From: Alisma plantago-aquatica | Lineage: Eukaryota > Streptophyta > Magnoliopsida > Alismatales > Alismataceae | Length of the DNA: 64,000 nucleotides | Assembly (NCBI GenBank): GCA_963693085.1 | Contig: OY856409.1 | Location: 660,654,591 to 660,718,590 of the forward strand | Direction: 5' to 3' | Shown: positions 11,900 through 22,469 of the stretch, piece after piece | How positions within the stretch are numbered: position 1 is the stretch's first letter | How the letters are laid out: every line of letters starts with the position of its first letter | The notes under the pieces: generated by a model | The model's input: only the letters and a program-made list of their open reading frames with translations | Told to the model about the DNA's origin: nothing | Databases searched by the model: none | Translations under genes and position numbers: made by a program

Positions 11900-12735
11900 A
11901 GAAGGATGTGTAAAAACCTAGTTTTGCACAAAATATGAGGTACTGACAGCTTCATCCCAAAACTTCTTTGGAGTGTCATACTCTAGAAGCATGGTTCTAG
12001 ACATCTCCTATAGTGACATATTCTTCCTCTCTACAATCCCATTTTATTGAGGTGTTCGAGGTGAAGAGAAGTTATGTGCATAACCAGATTCTTGACAAAT
12101 ATGTTCGAAAAGATTATTTTCAAATTCTCCTCCATGATCACTACGGATGGAAACAATGCGGAAAGAGGCTTCATTCTCAAATCGTTTAAAAAAGCTCAAG
12201 AAAACATCAAGCGTATCACTCTTGGAAATGAGAAATAAGGTCCAAGTATATCTAGAGAAATCATCGACAATAACAAGGGAATACTTGGAACCACAAAGCG
12301 ATTGAGTTCTCATTGGTCCAAATACATCAATGTGAAGAAGTTCAAGAGCTCTCTTGGTACATAGGACTCCTTTAGATTTGAAGGAGGACTTGGTTTGCTT
12401 TTCTTGGTACAAGGTTGGCATTCCTCGTCCTTTTCAAAATCCAATTTGGGAAGTCCCTTGACCAAGTCTCTTTTGCTCAACTTCTTCAACTGATGCATAT
12501 TTACATGACCAAGACAACAATGGCAAATAGAAATATCTTTCAAGTTTACTACTAGGCATCTACCAACAATAGGCTTAATAGAGTCGAGAACAATAACATA
12601 AAGATTACCACTTCTAGTTCCCTTATATATAACTTGATAGGTGAGGGAATCTAGAATCAAGCATTCAAAGGAAGTAAATAACATAAGGTAACCATTGTCA
12701 CATAATTGACTAACACTAAATGCATGTGTGAGCGT
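11900..12735 (-). pseudogene. Sirevirus integrase, zinc-binding and catalytic core
   Basis: The minus-strand translation near 12540 gives CHCCLGHVNMHQLKKLS and later CQPCTKKS, the HHCC-type zinc domain. The core follows, with LLHIDVFGPM, VIVDDFSRYTWTLFL and RSDHGGEFENNLF, so the D,D and the downstream E region of the catalytic triad can be placed. An in-frame TAA at 12044-12046 stands where the family has Gln (TPQ-Q-NG), and a second nonsense codon lies near 12008. Both are one C-to-T step from Gln codons. Upstream the frame reads HAFSVSQLCDNGYLM, then is cut by a foreign insert at about 12735. Confidence 0.8.
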
Positions 12736-13155
12736 TCTGTGAGCTAGGGTAGTTTCTTGACTGGCCTCACCTGTTGTTCTTTTCTTTTCTTTTTATGGGT
12801 TTTAGTCGTAAGCAACAGTTTGTTAGTTTTGCTTGTTGTGGTTTGGGTCGAGCTCTCTAATTTTCTGGTGGCCTCAAGGATGGATGAGATAGTGATCTCT
12901 ATTGGTGGTATTTCAAAATTCTTCCCTGATATCCTCATGGACTCTTGCAGATTGTTGGCTCCCATCCTAAACAACTACTTTAGACAGCTACAACGAGAGC
13001 TGGGTACCACCGAAATTTACCTATCGTGTCCTAATCTAAGTCATGTGCTATGTCGTTCTGCCAAAGGAGTTGTGCCTTGGTACCCTGATGTGATCTTACT
13101 ATCTTTTAGATGTTGTATGGCTTACTATTCATGTTTATTGAGCTTTCAAAAAAAA
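12736..13155 (+). mobile_element. Poly-A-ended insert between Sirevirus protease and integrase
   Basis: The Sirevirus frame reads ...KNVLFVDGLHHNF down to about 13157 and resumes as HAFSVSQLCDNG near 12735. About 420 bp that fits neither part lies between. Read on the plus strand the insert ends in an A9 run (13147-13155) and is flanked by only roughly similar AAATGCATGTG and AAATTGTGATG. This suggests a short retroposed sequence such as a LINE or SINE fragment. No protein family is recognised in its open frame, and the family assignment is uncertain. Confidence 0.45.
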
Positions 13156-13898
13156 ATTGTGATGTAGGCCATCCACAAAAAGAACATTCTTGATACACAA
13201 GGATTTACCTACATCGCCCTCACCTTTGACTTTACCTTTCTTGTTGCCCCCTAAGGTGACCGAACCTCCTTTCTTTTTGGTGAAGTTGTTGAAGTGGTTT
13301 ATATCACCTGTCATATGCTTAGTGCAGCCACTGTCAACAATCCATCTTCCTTTTTCCTGTACGAAAGGAGAGTGTCAGTTTCCAACTTAAACTTTGGGAT
13401 ATGGAGTTAGCTTGGGGACCTATTTCATCTTTGGGATGCTCCTCTTAGGCTTGTAAGGACAATAATTAGAGTAATGATCATCACACTTGTAATAAGAACA
13501 AACCATATGATTCTTAGTTCCAGAAGACTCTCCTACAAAGAAGGAGGAATCCTTGCTCTTTTTCTTACATTTGTCTTTGTTCTTGCCCTTTAGTGCTCGC
13601 CCTACAAATCCCAAATCACTAGTACCACTTTATTTGGTAGAATGGTCAAGGATTTTATTTAGGGAGTTTTTCCCTTTGAGGAATTTTTGTAGAGAGGCCC
13701 TTAGTCTATGATTATCATCATTAAGATATATGATAGTAGAAGACAAACTAGCAATATCATCTCTAGCATGAACAAGGTCGGCCTCAAGATAGAGGGTTTT
13801 AGTCAAATAAGAATCTTTCTCAAGAGAAATAAAAGCAATATCATTACTAGGCAAGATAGGTCTAGAAGATAAATCATTAACTTGACCAAGCAACCCAG
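13156..13898 (-). pseudogene. Sirevirus protease and C-terminal half of gag
   Basis: The minus-strand translation at 13190-13390 contains WIVDSGCTKHMTGDI, the aspartic-protease active site with DSG, then FVDGLHHN. Upstream, 13420-13614 encodes a Lys-rich segment with CSYYKCDDHYSNYC. This looks like a CCHC zinc knuckle whose second Cys is Tyr, a TGT to TAT type change. The part at 13630-13893 (LSSTIIYLNDDNHRLRASLQ) is a likely coiled coil and continues across element A into 30945-31171. The two gag halves do not join in one clean frame across the insertion site, so at least one further change has occurred. Confidence 0.75.
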
Positions 13899-15796
13899 TG
13901 ACCGGCCTAAATCACACGTCCAAAAGGAGCGAATTTGAAGTAGTCGTACTTTTAAATAACCTGACTCTTAGGCCCCCGCAACGATGACGGGGTCCGAAGT
14001 AGCAATCGGGGTCGAACCAAAGGGACAAGGGTGGTCATGATAAGAATGCGGAATCAACACTCTACACTCCGGTAAAAGAAGGGTAAGAACAACGTTCCCA
14101 AGGGAATGGTAGGCGAAGATCGGTAAAATAAAAGAAAACTATCTCCAATTGGAGTTACAAGGAAAATTAAGGTTTTTGGCATTTATCAGTTTTTAGGGGT
14201 TTTGCACAGCAGAACCGGAAGAGATAACGCTATTGCCTCGATAAGGAACAAAGGAAGAAAACTTCGACATAACAAGTGATAGCAGGAAACATCCAGTACC
14301 CCTTCTCTCGAAGTGGGTACCTCCAACTAAGAACCACCACCTTCTCTCAAAGGTGAAGGACTTGGGTTGGAGTGGAAAATTAACCAAAGCAACTCCAACC
14401 TTGGGTACTCTCGTACTCCCTGATTGGACCAAACACTAGATTTACAACACCTCTCTCGAGGGAGTTGCAACGGGAAACACGATTCGGTAGCTAGTCAAAA
14501 CATGATCCAAGCGTACAAGCTAGAGTTCGGATGCAAAACGAAGTAATCATCTAACAAAAGGGGACCAAACATAGAGAAACAGTCATTAAAACTCCTCTTT
14601 TTCCACTAGCATAAGCATTGTATAAAAAGGTTTAGTTACATTGCAAAAATAAAGAAAGTAAATAACTAAAAAGAGGGAAGATAATTATCACCTCCTTGAT
14701 GTAGGAGGGCGACACAAAACAGCAGATCCCTGAGGTGCCTTTAACCCGATACCAGGCGGGAGCTCTGCCCGATACACCTGTGTCGGGCGGCATCCCCTGT
14801 CGGGCGATAGGCCGTGACGGGCAGACGTATCGATCAAAGCACTCTGCGTGATACGGTCGTATCGGGATGTCACGCTCTCGCACGACACACCGTGATGGGT
14901 TGTCTGTATCGGGTTTGGTATTGTGTCGGGTTAGAGAGGTCTCAGGTTCTCAGGTTCCTCGTATCGGGTTTAGGGGGCGAGCCGTCTCAGGCGAGAGCCC
15001 ATCTAGGAACCTGGCACATCGGGTGGCCTTCTTGGTCGATATCGGCTGCTGTGGCTACCAGGACGGATCCTAAGTGAACCACTCCCACCCCTCTCCGGCT
15101 GGGGAAGTTCTCACCTAGTATCGCCCGACACACCTCTGGGATGCGACACACTAGCTCTAGGTGCTTTCCAAAGTTAGCTTTCGTGAGATTCCGACCCATC
15201 CCATCAGAGTCGTGTAGCTGCTATTTATAGGTAGTGGTTGGAAGAAGTTGTGGACCTCCAGGCGCCACGTGCTCTTCATCGACTCCCTTTACGTGGCTTC
15301 GGGGATGGATGACACCTAGGTATCGCCTGACACACCTTGGATATCACGTGTCAGGTTGCAGTGGTATCAGGTGGCTGTGACGGACATGCATTATTTCGGT
15401 GAGTGGCTCGTGTCACGCAACATGTCCATGTCGGGATGACTGGTCATGGCGTGATAACGACTCTCTGTTGGGTAGTAGCGTGTCGCTCGTCAGATTCCGC
15501 ACTGCGTGATATGCCAGTGTCAGGTTGCGCCATGTCAGGTAGCAACCGCGACGGGTAGAGGACGTGTCATGCATCTAGATAAAGGTTGATTCTTTGTAAG
15601 TGGGTCGGGACAGGCCAAATTGCTGATTTTGAGTGGAAAAGCGAGGAAAACTCTGTAAAAGATGATAAAAATGAGTTAACAGCATAGTGTGACTCATTTA
15701 TTCAATAACATGACAAAATGAAGGGGAAAACAGTTTAAAAGGGCAGTTTTGACAACTAAATATGGGCCGTAAATACCACAAAATCGGGTGTTATCA
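13899..15796 (-). repeat. Element A 3' LTR
   Basis: It starts TGACCGGCCTAAATCACACG and ends GGGTGTTATCA; on the minus strand the LTR begins TGATAACACCC, as is usual for Athila. It is full-length homologous to 29042-30939. The part 14745-15560 is dense in CCCGATAC, TATCGGG, CCCGACAC and GTGTCGGG. Short open frames across it are not genes. Confidence 0.93.
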
Positions 15797-15810
15797 ACTC
15801 CCCCAAACTT
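15797..15810 (-). promoter_or_regulatory. Element A polypurine tract
   Basis: It directly abuts the 3' LTR. On the minus strand it reads AAGTTTGGGGGAGT, the form common before Athila/Tat 3' LTRs, where it primes plus-strand DNA synthesis. Confidence 0.8.
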
Positions 15811-16253
15811 AGCATTTTGATTGTCCTCAATCAATTTTAAAACTTAGTTTTGCGATACTACTTCTTAACTCGGTATTGTTCTCAGACAAGGGGTTTGAGC
15901 GAGTATCGAGATGTCTTAAAGAGAATACTGCCTGGTCACGAACAACGGACTTCATTTTTCCTGCCTTATTTAAGAAAAATTTTCTCTTCAACTTCGGCGA
16001 GACTTGGGTGCATGATTTCGAAGTTAGCTTTCACACCAAATAGCTTTTGGGAGCAGAAAGTTGTGTTTTTGGGTAGGTCTTAGGATTTTTGGGTTTTTCT
16101 TATTTCCCATCAGTCCATCCAGGTACGGGTCCGTTAACGGGCAAGTGGTCCTTGCAGTCCAAGCCAGTTGGCTTTAGAGCAGTGATTTCACATCCTACGT
16201 ACCACTGCCCCGGATCTACCATGCCTAAAGATGGGTACTTTTGGAAAGACAAG

Positions 16254-16295
<42 letters not shown>

Positions 16296-16340
16296 TACAT
16301 ATGTATATATATACATATATACATATATATATATATATAT
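16254..16340. repeat. (TA)n-rich microsatellite
   Basis: A long TA dinucleotide run, interrupted by TACATATATACATATG-type units, extends to about 16340. Confidence 0.95.
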
Positions 16341-16771
16341 TGGCACAACTCTCATGCTTTTATTCACTCTCATAAGGCTTTTCTCTCTTTTTGGGATTTT
16401 TTTTGGTAAGGGAGAACAAGAGAAATTTTTACTGTTTGGGCAGCTTTTTCCTTCGCATACACATCTATTAGTTGTTGCAAGATTATTTTTCAAAATTTTT
16501 GGCGTGGAAAGTCGAAGTCTTTTGTCGTTTGAGATCACATTTTTAGAAAGACATAACAAAACATGTACCTCCTTAGACACAGAGAAAACAAGCTGGAAAG
16601 AACTCGTATCAGGTTTTTACTATAAAGTATCTTTGTACATATGTATAGAGACGAAAGAAGAAATTTTTTTGTATCAGACATGTATATGTATATGTACACA
16701 TGTTATGTTATAGGAGAAAGAACAAAAGGTGAAGTTCAGGGGGCTTTTAGTACCTCCCTCACTAATACATA

Positions 16772-16787
16772 GATCCCCCCCAAACTT
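16772..16787 (-). promoter_or_regulatory. Second PPT-like tract of element A
   Basis: On the minus strand it reads AAGTTTGGGGGGGATC, just after the end of the C48-type ORF and about 980 bp upstream of the LTR-adjacent PPT. Element B has a matching tract at 847-864. Confidence 0.5.
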
Positions 16788-16850
16788 ACTCCACACTCTG
16801 TCCCAGAGTTGTGAAGTATATAAGGTAGGGTAATGTCAATTCAGTAAGGG

Positions 16851-17534
16851 TTAGCAGGTGAGCGGACCTTTGCCAGATAGAAGCTCCCACACATATTCTC
16901 CGTGTTTGCTGTGATAGTCGATGTGGTGGAGTTGGTCAGGCATCTCTTGGTTTGATATCCATTCCAGCACGAAGATGTCGCAGTCGTTGGATAATGGAAT
17001 CTGTTGTGGACTGCGGTGGAAGAACTGAAGCTCGTGCCATTTGCTCATTGTTGTCTCCAGAAATGGCTGTATTAGCATCGCCACCTCCTCATAGTATTTT
17101 TGTATTAAGCACTTGAGGGGTGTCAACGCTGTCGATGTACACTGTACTAGGTGATCTTTGTTGCTGTCTGAGCTATTGTAGAAGATTCCTGCTCGTTGGT
17201 GAGTGTACATCATCAGGAGCATCCGGTGGTTGTAGTGCAGAATCGGCAGGAAGATGATGCATGGAATCCTGCTCTGCAACTCTTCCAGAAAAGATTGTTT
17301 CACTCCTAACTCGTCGGCAAGGCAGATGTCGTTGAACAACATCGGATGAGCTATGTATGCATGTTCAAACTTCCTTTGTAGTATCTAGATGTAGGCGACC
17401 GCCAATGATATCGCCAAACATCCTCCTTCTTTTACCATGTCCCTTAAGTCATCAATAGGGACTATGACATTGCCTGCCTCATAGATGACGTCTGCGGGGG
17501 TAGAGTCAGCTAACTTTAGAAGATCTTCGTTTAC
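16851..17534 (-). pseudogene. Element A: second Ulp1/C48-type protease fold
   Basis: The minus-strand text begins VNEDLLKLADSTPADV and then IDDLRDMVKEGGCLAISL with AYI, like the start of Ulp1/SENP catalytic domains (a short loop, then 'L.D..IN.YI'). After one stop near 17385, a frame from 17342 gives CIIFLPILHYNHRMLLMM, where His is kept but the usual following Trp is Arg. FYNSSDS follows, with Asn at the expected catalytic Asp, and then SPQQIPLSNDCDIFVLEW, a match to Q...N-D-C-G-h-F-h-L with Gly replaced by Asp. The length of about 200 residues fits the family. In active homologues this domain cleaves SUMO-type isopeptide or peptide bonds. Here activity is doubtful. Element B (1000-1509) keeps His-Trp and Cys-Gly, so the intact ancestor was probably closer to canonical. 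Confidence 0.78.
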
Positions 17535-18518
17535 CTATTCCTGTGTGAGTGTAGAACATGAGAAACGGTCAAAGTTGTTGATCATTTCTTCTAAAGTTTC
17601 AGGCGAAGTGGGGTCTTTGATTCTGCATACTTCTCGCAAGATTTCTAACCACTTGCCTGCCCCGTAGATGTCTGCTTCTATCTCAGCTTCTTTTTCTGGA
17701 GTGTTGCTGGGTTGTGAAGATTCATCTGCTTGGTCACTATCCAGTAGCTTTTCTGGTACCCCTGCGTCTTGGAAATAGTGTTTGTCTTTGATCAGCAACA
17801 AGGAGTAGGTGCTCCTGAGATGGAAGAAATCTTGGCCCTGGAGATGCCTTATGTTTCCAAATATGTTGAGCAGCTCCATGGCATGCAAGATGAAAAAAGT
17901 GCTATTCCCGCTTCCTGATTCTGCCTGGATGGGGAAGTCTCCGATAGAGAAGAAGTTCCAAACACCGCTATGACATTGGACTCCTTGCTTGATAGCTCGG
18001 AGAAGATGCAGCGGGAGAAGCCTGAGATGTTTATCCTCCGGGCGATTGAAGATAAGTCCTGAGCGTGGCACCTCCTCATTGCAACAGCTAAACAGCTGGA
18101 CATCATGGTTCTGGAGGTCTTCCACACACAGGAACCAGTTGTTGCGGTGCTTGTACGGGGCCAACACGAGGTTCGTGTTGTACTCTTTAATATGTCGCAG
18201 CATGTTGGCCACCGCAATGGAGTCTGATACTCTCATCATCAATCTTCTTGCTAAGGTCGGGGTGGCGTTGTATATTGTTTACCGAATTGTCATGGTGCTA
18301 AAATTCTCAATTATTGCACCCTCCAGGACCCTGAACAACTTTTTTCTGACGATGGCTGGCGAGCGGAATATGCTTCTGAGTGCTCCCCGTTGTATGGAGA
18401 AGTAGTCATCGCTCCAGACGACGTCTTCTTCATAAGCCTGTGACCTCAGGACCTTGTTCAGTAGTTTCTGGTCCCTGATCGTCAACTTTCCAATGGCCCT
18501 TCTGTCAAAGTCAGCCAT
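17535..18518 (-). pseudogene. Element A: first C48-like fold, probable pseudoenzyme
   Basis: The frame starts MADFDRRAIGKLTI at 18518, is interrupted near 18279, and resumes at 18242 for 235 codons. The part NTNLVLAPYKHRNNWFLC lines up with the IIFLPI...H segment of the fold downstream but has Asn-Trp instead of His-Trp. Further on, VWNFFSIGDFPIQAES followed by GNSTFFILHAMELL lines up with FFHRSPQQIPLSNDCDIFVL. Gln is kept; Asp-Cys-Gly has become Ser-Thr. An acidic linker (DQADESSQPSNTPEKEAEIE) then leads into the second fold. The homologous B segment also has Asn-Trp, so loss of His predates both copies. I infer an old tandem duplication whose first copy lost catalysis and may bind a ubiquitin-like partner. 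That role is not shown by the sequence. Confidence 0.62.
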
Positions 18519-18594
18519 CTTGAAGGAAGGTATCTCCGACGGTGCATAAAATGCATCTGTCGTTGAGCTTCTTCCTCTGGGGGGGTGTCTTTTG

Positions 18595-20965
18595 TTAGCG
18601 GCGCAGATATCCCCCCTCTCCCTCTGATTCGTCAGAAAAGTCCTCCCCGACACTGATTGCTTCGTTGTTGTCCTCAACTTCGTCTAGGGGGAATGAGGGA
18701 GCAGCTTCTTTCAAGCCGTAGGAGCTCGCTTGTCCGGCTGGAGCTCCGTCGGCTGACTTTTGCGGCATCCCTTCCTCGGGCATTGTGGATGGCCCGCTAG
18801 AGGAGGAGGTGGATGACATCCTTGGCGATGATGTTGACAAGGAGGGTTGGGAGCCTAAGCCAGGAGGTGACGGAGACCTTCTCGGCTGCCTTGGACACAG
18901 ATGGTCATCCCTCCTATTCAGCCTCTCCTCGATCACATCAAGGCATTGGAGGGCATGCTGCAGTGTGGCGTTGAGTGCCTCTAGTTGATTGGGAAGGCCA
19001 AGCAGTCACCGCTCCTGGCTACTTAGCCGCTGCTGGAAAAAAGAAAACTTGTGGGTTAGTGAATTAAAAGTAGCTGAGTGGCTTCCTGTTACCTCCCGCA
19101 AGTGATCGAGTTCATCACCCAGCATCTGTCCGAGTGACGGAGGGGCTGCTACAGATCTCCCTCTCATCCTCGCGACACTCCTCGTGCATGAAGATCTACC
19201 TGAAGAGTGTGCAGCTTCACTCGGGGTAGTATTAATCTAGATTGTTCGTGAGCTTGTTGCTTCTGGGCGAGGCGTTAGCACTTTCACGGCTGTCTCTGCC
19301 TCGCCTGCTTGTGGTGGTCGAGAAGGGCATGGTGTGGGTGGACGCTGCTCCACCTCTCTATTGTCGGCGACCTCCTCTGCAGCTTCCACTAGAGACACCA
19401 GTGGCGGTGTTGGCATGGGCTGTTCAGCCCTGAGCTCCCTCTTAAGGATTTCAGCAAACGCTCCATTACTGGCGTCCGGCTGCACCACCTCTTCTCCCAC
19501 TGGAGGCACTACAGAAAGCTCGGGAGCTGCGGCCATCTCTTCCACGATAGCTTCCCTCGGGGCTATCGAGGTTGTCTCAGCCCCGGTTGTCACGGTGACT
19601 CCACGATCGCTGGCACTTCTTTAGCCACGGCAGCTATTGTTGCAGTCGTGGTTGGTATGGTAGGAGCGATGACAGCTCTATCAATGGCTGTCATCGGTTG
19701 TCCTGGAGCGGTGGGTGGCTCGGCAGGAACTGTTGATGATTTATCATGCCGAGCTTCGACAGGGACATCCCTTCCTATCGCGGCTTCCCTCTCATGTATC
19801 CTTGTGGTGGGGCATAGGCGGCTTCGACTACCACAACTTCAATCTCTGATGTGGTGAAGACCAACTTTTCTGCGTCGTAGTTGGTGCAGTGTGGGAGCGG
19901 AAGGAGGGTGTTTGTTCTAGAGAATTTGTAGAAGTAGCATCGCCCCTCCTTCTTGATGATGTTGGCCCTCATTAGGAACTTGAGGTCGATCCTGTCGTCA
20001 CCCCTTGTTCTTGAGAGCTTTCACAGTTCTCTTGGGTATCCTAACCCTACCACAATAAGATTCATCAATCTGCCCATGTTGTAGTCTTTAGTGGCATCCT
20101 TTATCGGATGAAGGCGGTTGACGAGGAGCCTCCCCAGGTTGTTCGTGTGGCCTTCCATCATATGCCACATCAGGTGTAGCTCTTTAGTGTAAAGATTGCT
20201 AGATTCGTTCTTGCTGAAGAGCAGACACGCCACGATTTTGTGCACTATCCTCCAGAAACAGGAGTGCACTGCCGCCACCTTGCTTCCCGGCTTGAACGAT
20301 GACTCGCTGGTCAATTTTCTCCAGAGCTCCACTGGGTTGAACCCGTTTCCTTCGGTGATTCTTACACTGTTGTTGAGCAGTTCTTTTTCTGCTTCGCTGG
20401 AAGAAAAGATTCCATTGAGCAACTTCTCTGATATGACATGCTCAGCATTGTACAACCGTCCTTGTAGTCTGTCTTCTCTGCCAAATTCTTCGATTTCCTC
20501 AGGTTTATTCTGTACCCGGTGGAGAGACGACATGAACTCCTTGGTGAGTTCAGTGTAAGAGGCGGAGTGGCTGAAGTAGATCTTCCTCAGCCTGGCTACT
20601 GCTAGGACATTTTCCATCCTATCGAAAATGCCTATTTGGAAGAAGGATGACTGGTGGCAGAATCTGCTTGGTCTATAGACTTTGGTCTCCAGTTCTGTGT
20701 ATCGACGCCTGTTCTCGTTGTCTCTCGGCACGAACCTATCGGGTGAGTGATCTAAAGGTTCTGCTGCCACAGTTGAAGCAGTCGTTGGGGATGTTACTTC
20801 TTCCATCCTTGGTCTCTTTTCGACCGTGGATGGTCCAGCTGCTTCAGGGTTTGGGCGTTTCTTACTGACTATTGTAGCTTCTGTTGTGGCCTCGACGTTG
20901 ATCCTCCGGCCTTGTTTGTCTACTTGGACAATGGTTTGCTTGGTGCGAGCCATTTCTGTTGTCAT
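18595..20965 (-). pseudogene. Element A: N-terminal and central part of the env-position ORF
   Basis: The start is at 20953 (MARTKQTIVQVDKQ) or the in-frame Met four codons upstream at 20965. The first open part (to 20021) has a charged, disordered beginning and then a helical domain: FFQIGIFDRMENVLAVARLR, LTKEFMSSLHR, GNGFNPVELWRKLT and FWRIVHKIVACLLFS. It fits the kind of protein annotated as Athila ORF1. Then come ADLN-type text at 19972, an Ala/Pro/Glu-rich region at 19237-19593, a short helical stretch near 18930-19020, and a Ser/Pro-rich then acidic segment (18595-18936) leading into the C48 folds. It is broken by several stops and shifts. There is no convincing transmembrane segment. 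It sits 3' of pol with a 1.5-kb spacer, so expression would need splicing or an internal promoter. Confidence 0.65.
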
Positions 20966-20989
20966 AAAATAAAAGTTTAGTAAGCATCT

Positions 20990-22140
20990 TGGATGGTTCA
21001 CCTTACCCGATATCGGGCGGCTGGGTTGTGTCACCTGATAACGGTTCTAAAAGAAAAGATTTTTGCACGATAAGTAAAAAAGCCTGGCCCGATATAAGAG
21101 TTACCCAACACAACCATATCGGGCTACAAAACTGGACGATACGATGCTTGCCCAATATGCCTATATCGGGCGATATGAAGTTCGAATCGATATTGCCATA
21201 AGTCTATCATGCAGCATCGGGCATCACCGCGAACAACTATACTGCCCGATACGGTAGCTCAGAAAAAGGGTGTCGCCCGACACGTGCAAGACGTGAGGCG
21301 ATATAAAACTGGGTGACACGGTCATTGCCTGATATAGGGTATCGGGTGGGCGTGCTAAAGAAGTGCATCGTGCGACACGGTGAAAAGATAGAAAACCCGA
21401 TAGGCAGAACCCGATACGGGGTGATGCCCGGCGCAAGCTTGTATCGCGCGATACATAAGAACTAAGGTCTTGTTCCCGATATAGTTAAAGTACAAGGCGT
21501 GCCGGGTGATACTAAACTGCCAGGTTCGTGCTCGATAAAACAAAACCACGCGATACGAAGGACTGGATACGTGCTACGCGACACAAGTGGCATGTCGCAC
21601 AACCAACACGATAAGGATATTGGGCTATACCTTCAGGTTGTTGCGCGACACGGGAACTGAAGCAGAGATGCCCGATACGAGAGCTATAGTGAGAGTTTAA
21701 CTGCACGATACGGGGGTAGGTGAGAAACTAAATGACAGTGCCCAACACAGTAAACCAAAGTTACTATATATAGCAACCGAGGGCGGGAGTAAAATAGGTA
21801 AAGCAGGGGCACGTGTCGTGCAAGGAGACAAATCATTCCCGAGACGAGCAGTAAAATCAGTCTAATCCATCACGTCAGAAGTTGTTTAGGCTTCCCGAGA
21901 ACGACTTGATCAGGGCAGCAACGTGTATCACGCGGCACGGTATGTCACTCGACATGCTGCCTGCCGAGGCTAAAGTGATGCAGTTGTGCGGGCTGATACG
22001 GATGCACGCTACTCGGTGTATTGGCTGATACGGCTCAGCTTAAGGTGAGATTCCCGATACCATAGCCCGATAAGGGCGTGTCGTGCGGCGACGCGCCTGG
22101 GTCTTTGCCCGATACTATCAAAGAACTTGGTATCGCCCGA
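20990..22140. repeat. Element A motif island (TATCGGGC/GCCCGATA family) before the third ORF
   Basis: This non-coding stretch of about 1.1 kb is filled with variants of CCCGATAC, TATCGGGC, GCCCGACAC and GCGACACGG at irregular spacing and in both orientations. The same words crowd the element's LTR at 14745-15560. It lies between pol and the env-position ORF. Small open frames across it are artefacts of composition. Confidence 0.8.
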
Positions 22141-22469
22141 TACAAAGTTTCAAAAAAGAAAAAGAATAAGAGAAAGATGAAAAAAACTAAAGACAAGGAA
22201 AAAGCGACTGATGGGTAAAACATCATTGGCCTAAAGAGGGACTCCCATCCTCAGATAGTATTACTCATCAATGTTTTAAAACAAAGCGGTGGCCCATAAA
22301 ATGAGAGAGTCCAAGCATGTGGTGCATGCTCTAACTCGGGCCTTATTACAATTGTAGTGTTCATAATGTTTTTCTTGCAAGAAAGAAAATAACATCCTAT
22401 TCTAAGAAAAGTAAAGATTCTGGTTGCCTCCCGAAGAGCGTTTTAGTTAGCGTCATCAGCTCGACAGCT
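22141..22469 (-). other. Spacer between element A pol and motif island
   Basis: A-rich sequence (AAAAAGAAAAAGAATAAGAG near 22160) followed by unremarkable DNA. No gene or clear motif is seen. Confidence 0.5.

Larger units (their letters stand above)
15811..16850 (-). other. Element A region between third ORF and 3' LTR
   Basis: No gene is recognised. It contains a TA-rich microsatellite and a second PPT-like tract. Open frames over the microsatellite are low-complexity artefacts. Confidence 0.6.

Noticed and set aside
12757..13167. 136-codon plus-strand frame opposite the Sirevirus
   Set aside because: It spans the poly-A-ended insert and its A9 run; no family is recognised and it runs antisense to the host element.
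14632..15199. Several short frames on both strands in the LTR of element A (also 29729-30342)
   Set aside because: They lie in the LTR, recur in both LTRs with different breaks, and reflect the CG-rich motif content.
16089..16713. Overlapping open frames of 82-160 codons over the TA repeat
   Set aside because: They translate to Ile-Tyr repeats from the microsatellite on both strands; low-complexity artefacts.
20990..22140. CRISPR-like or satellite array
   Set aside because: Motifs are short, irregularly spaced and in both orientations, with no constant repeat or spacer length; this is a plant retrotransposon interior.
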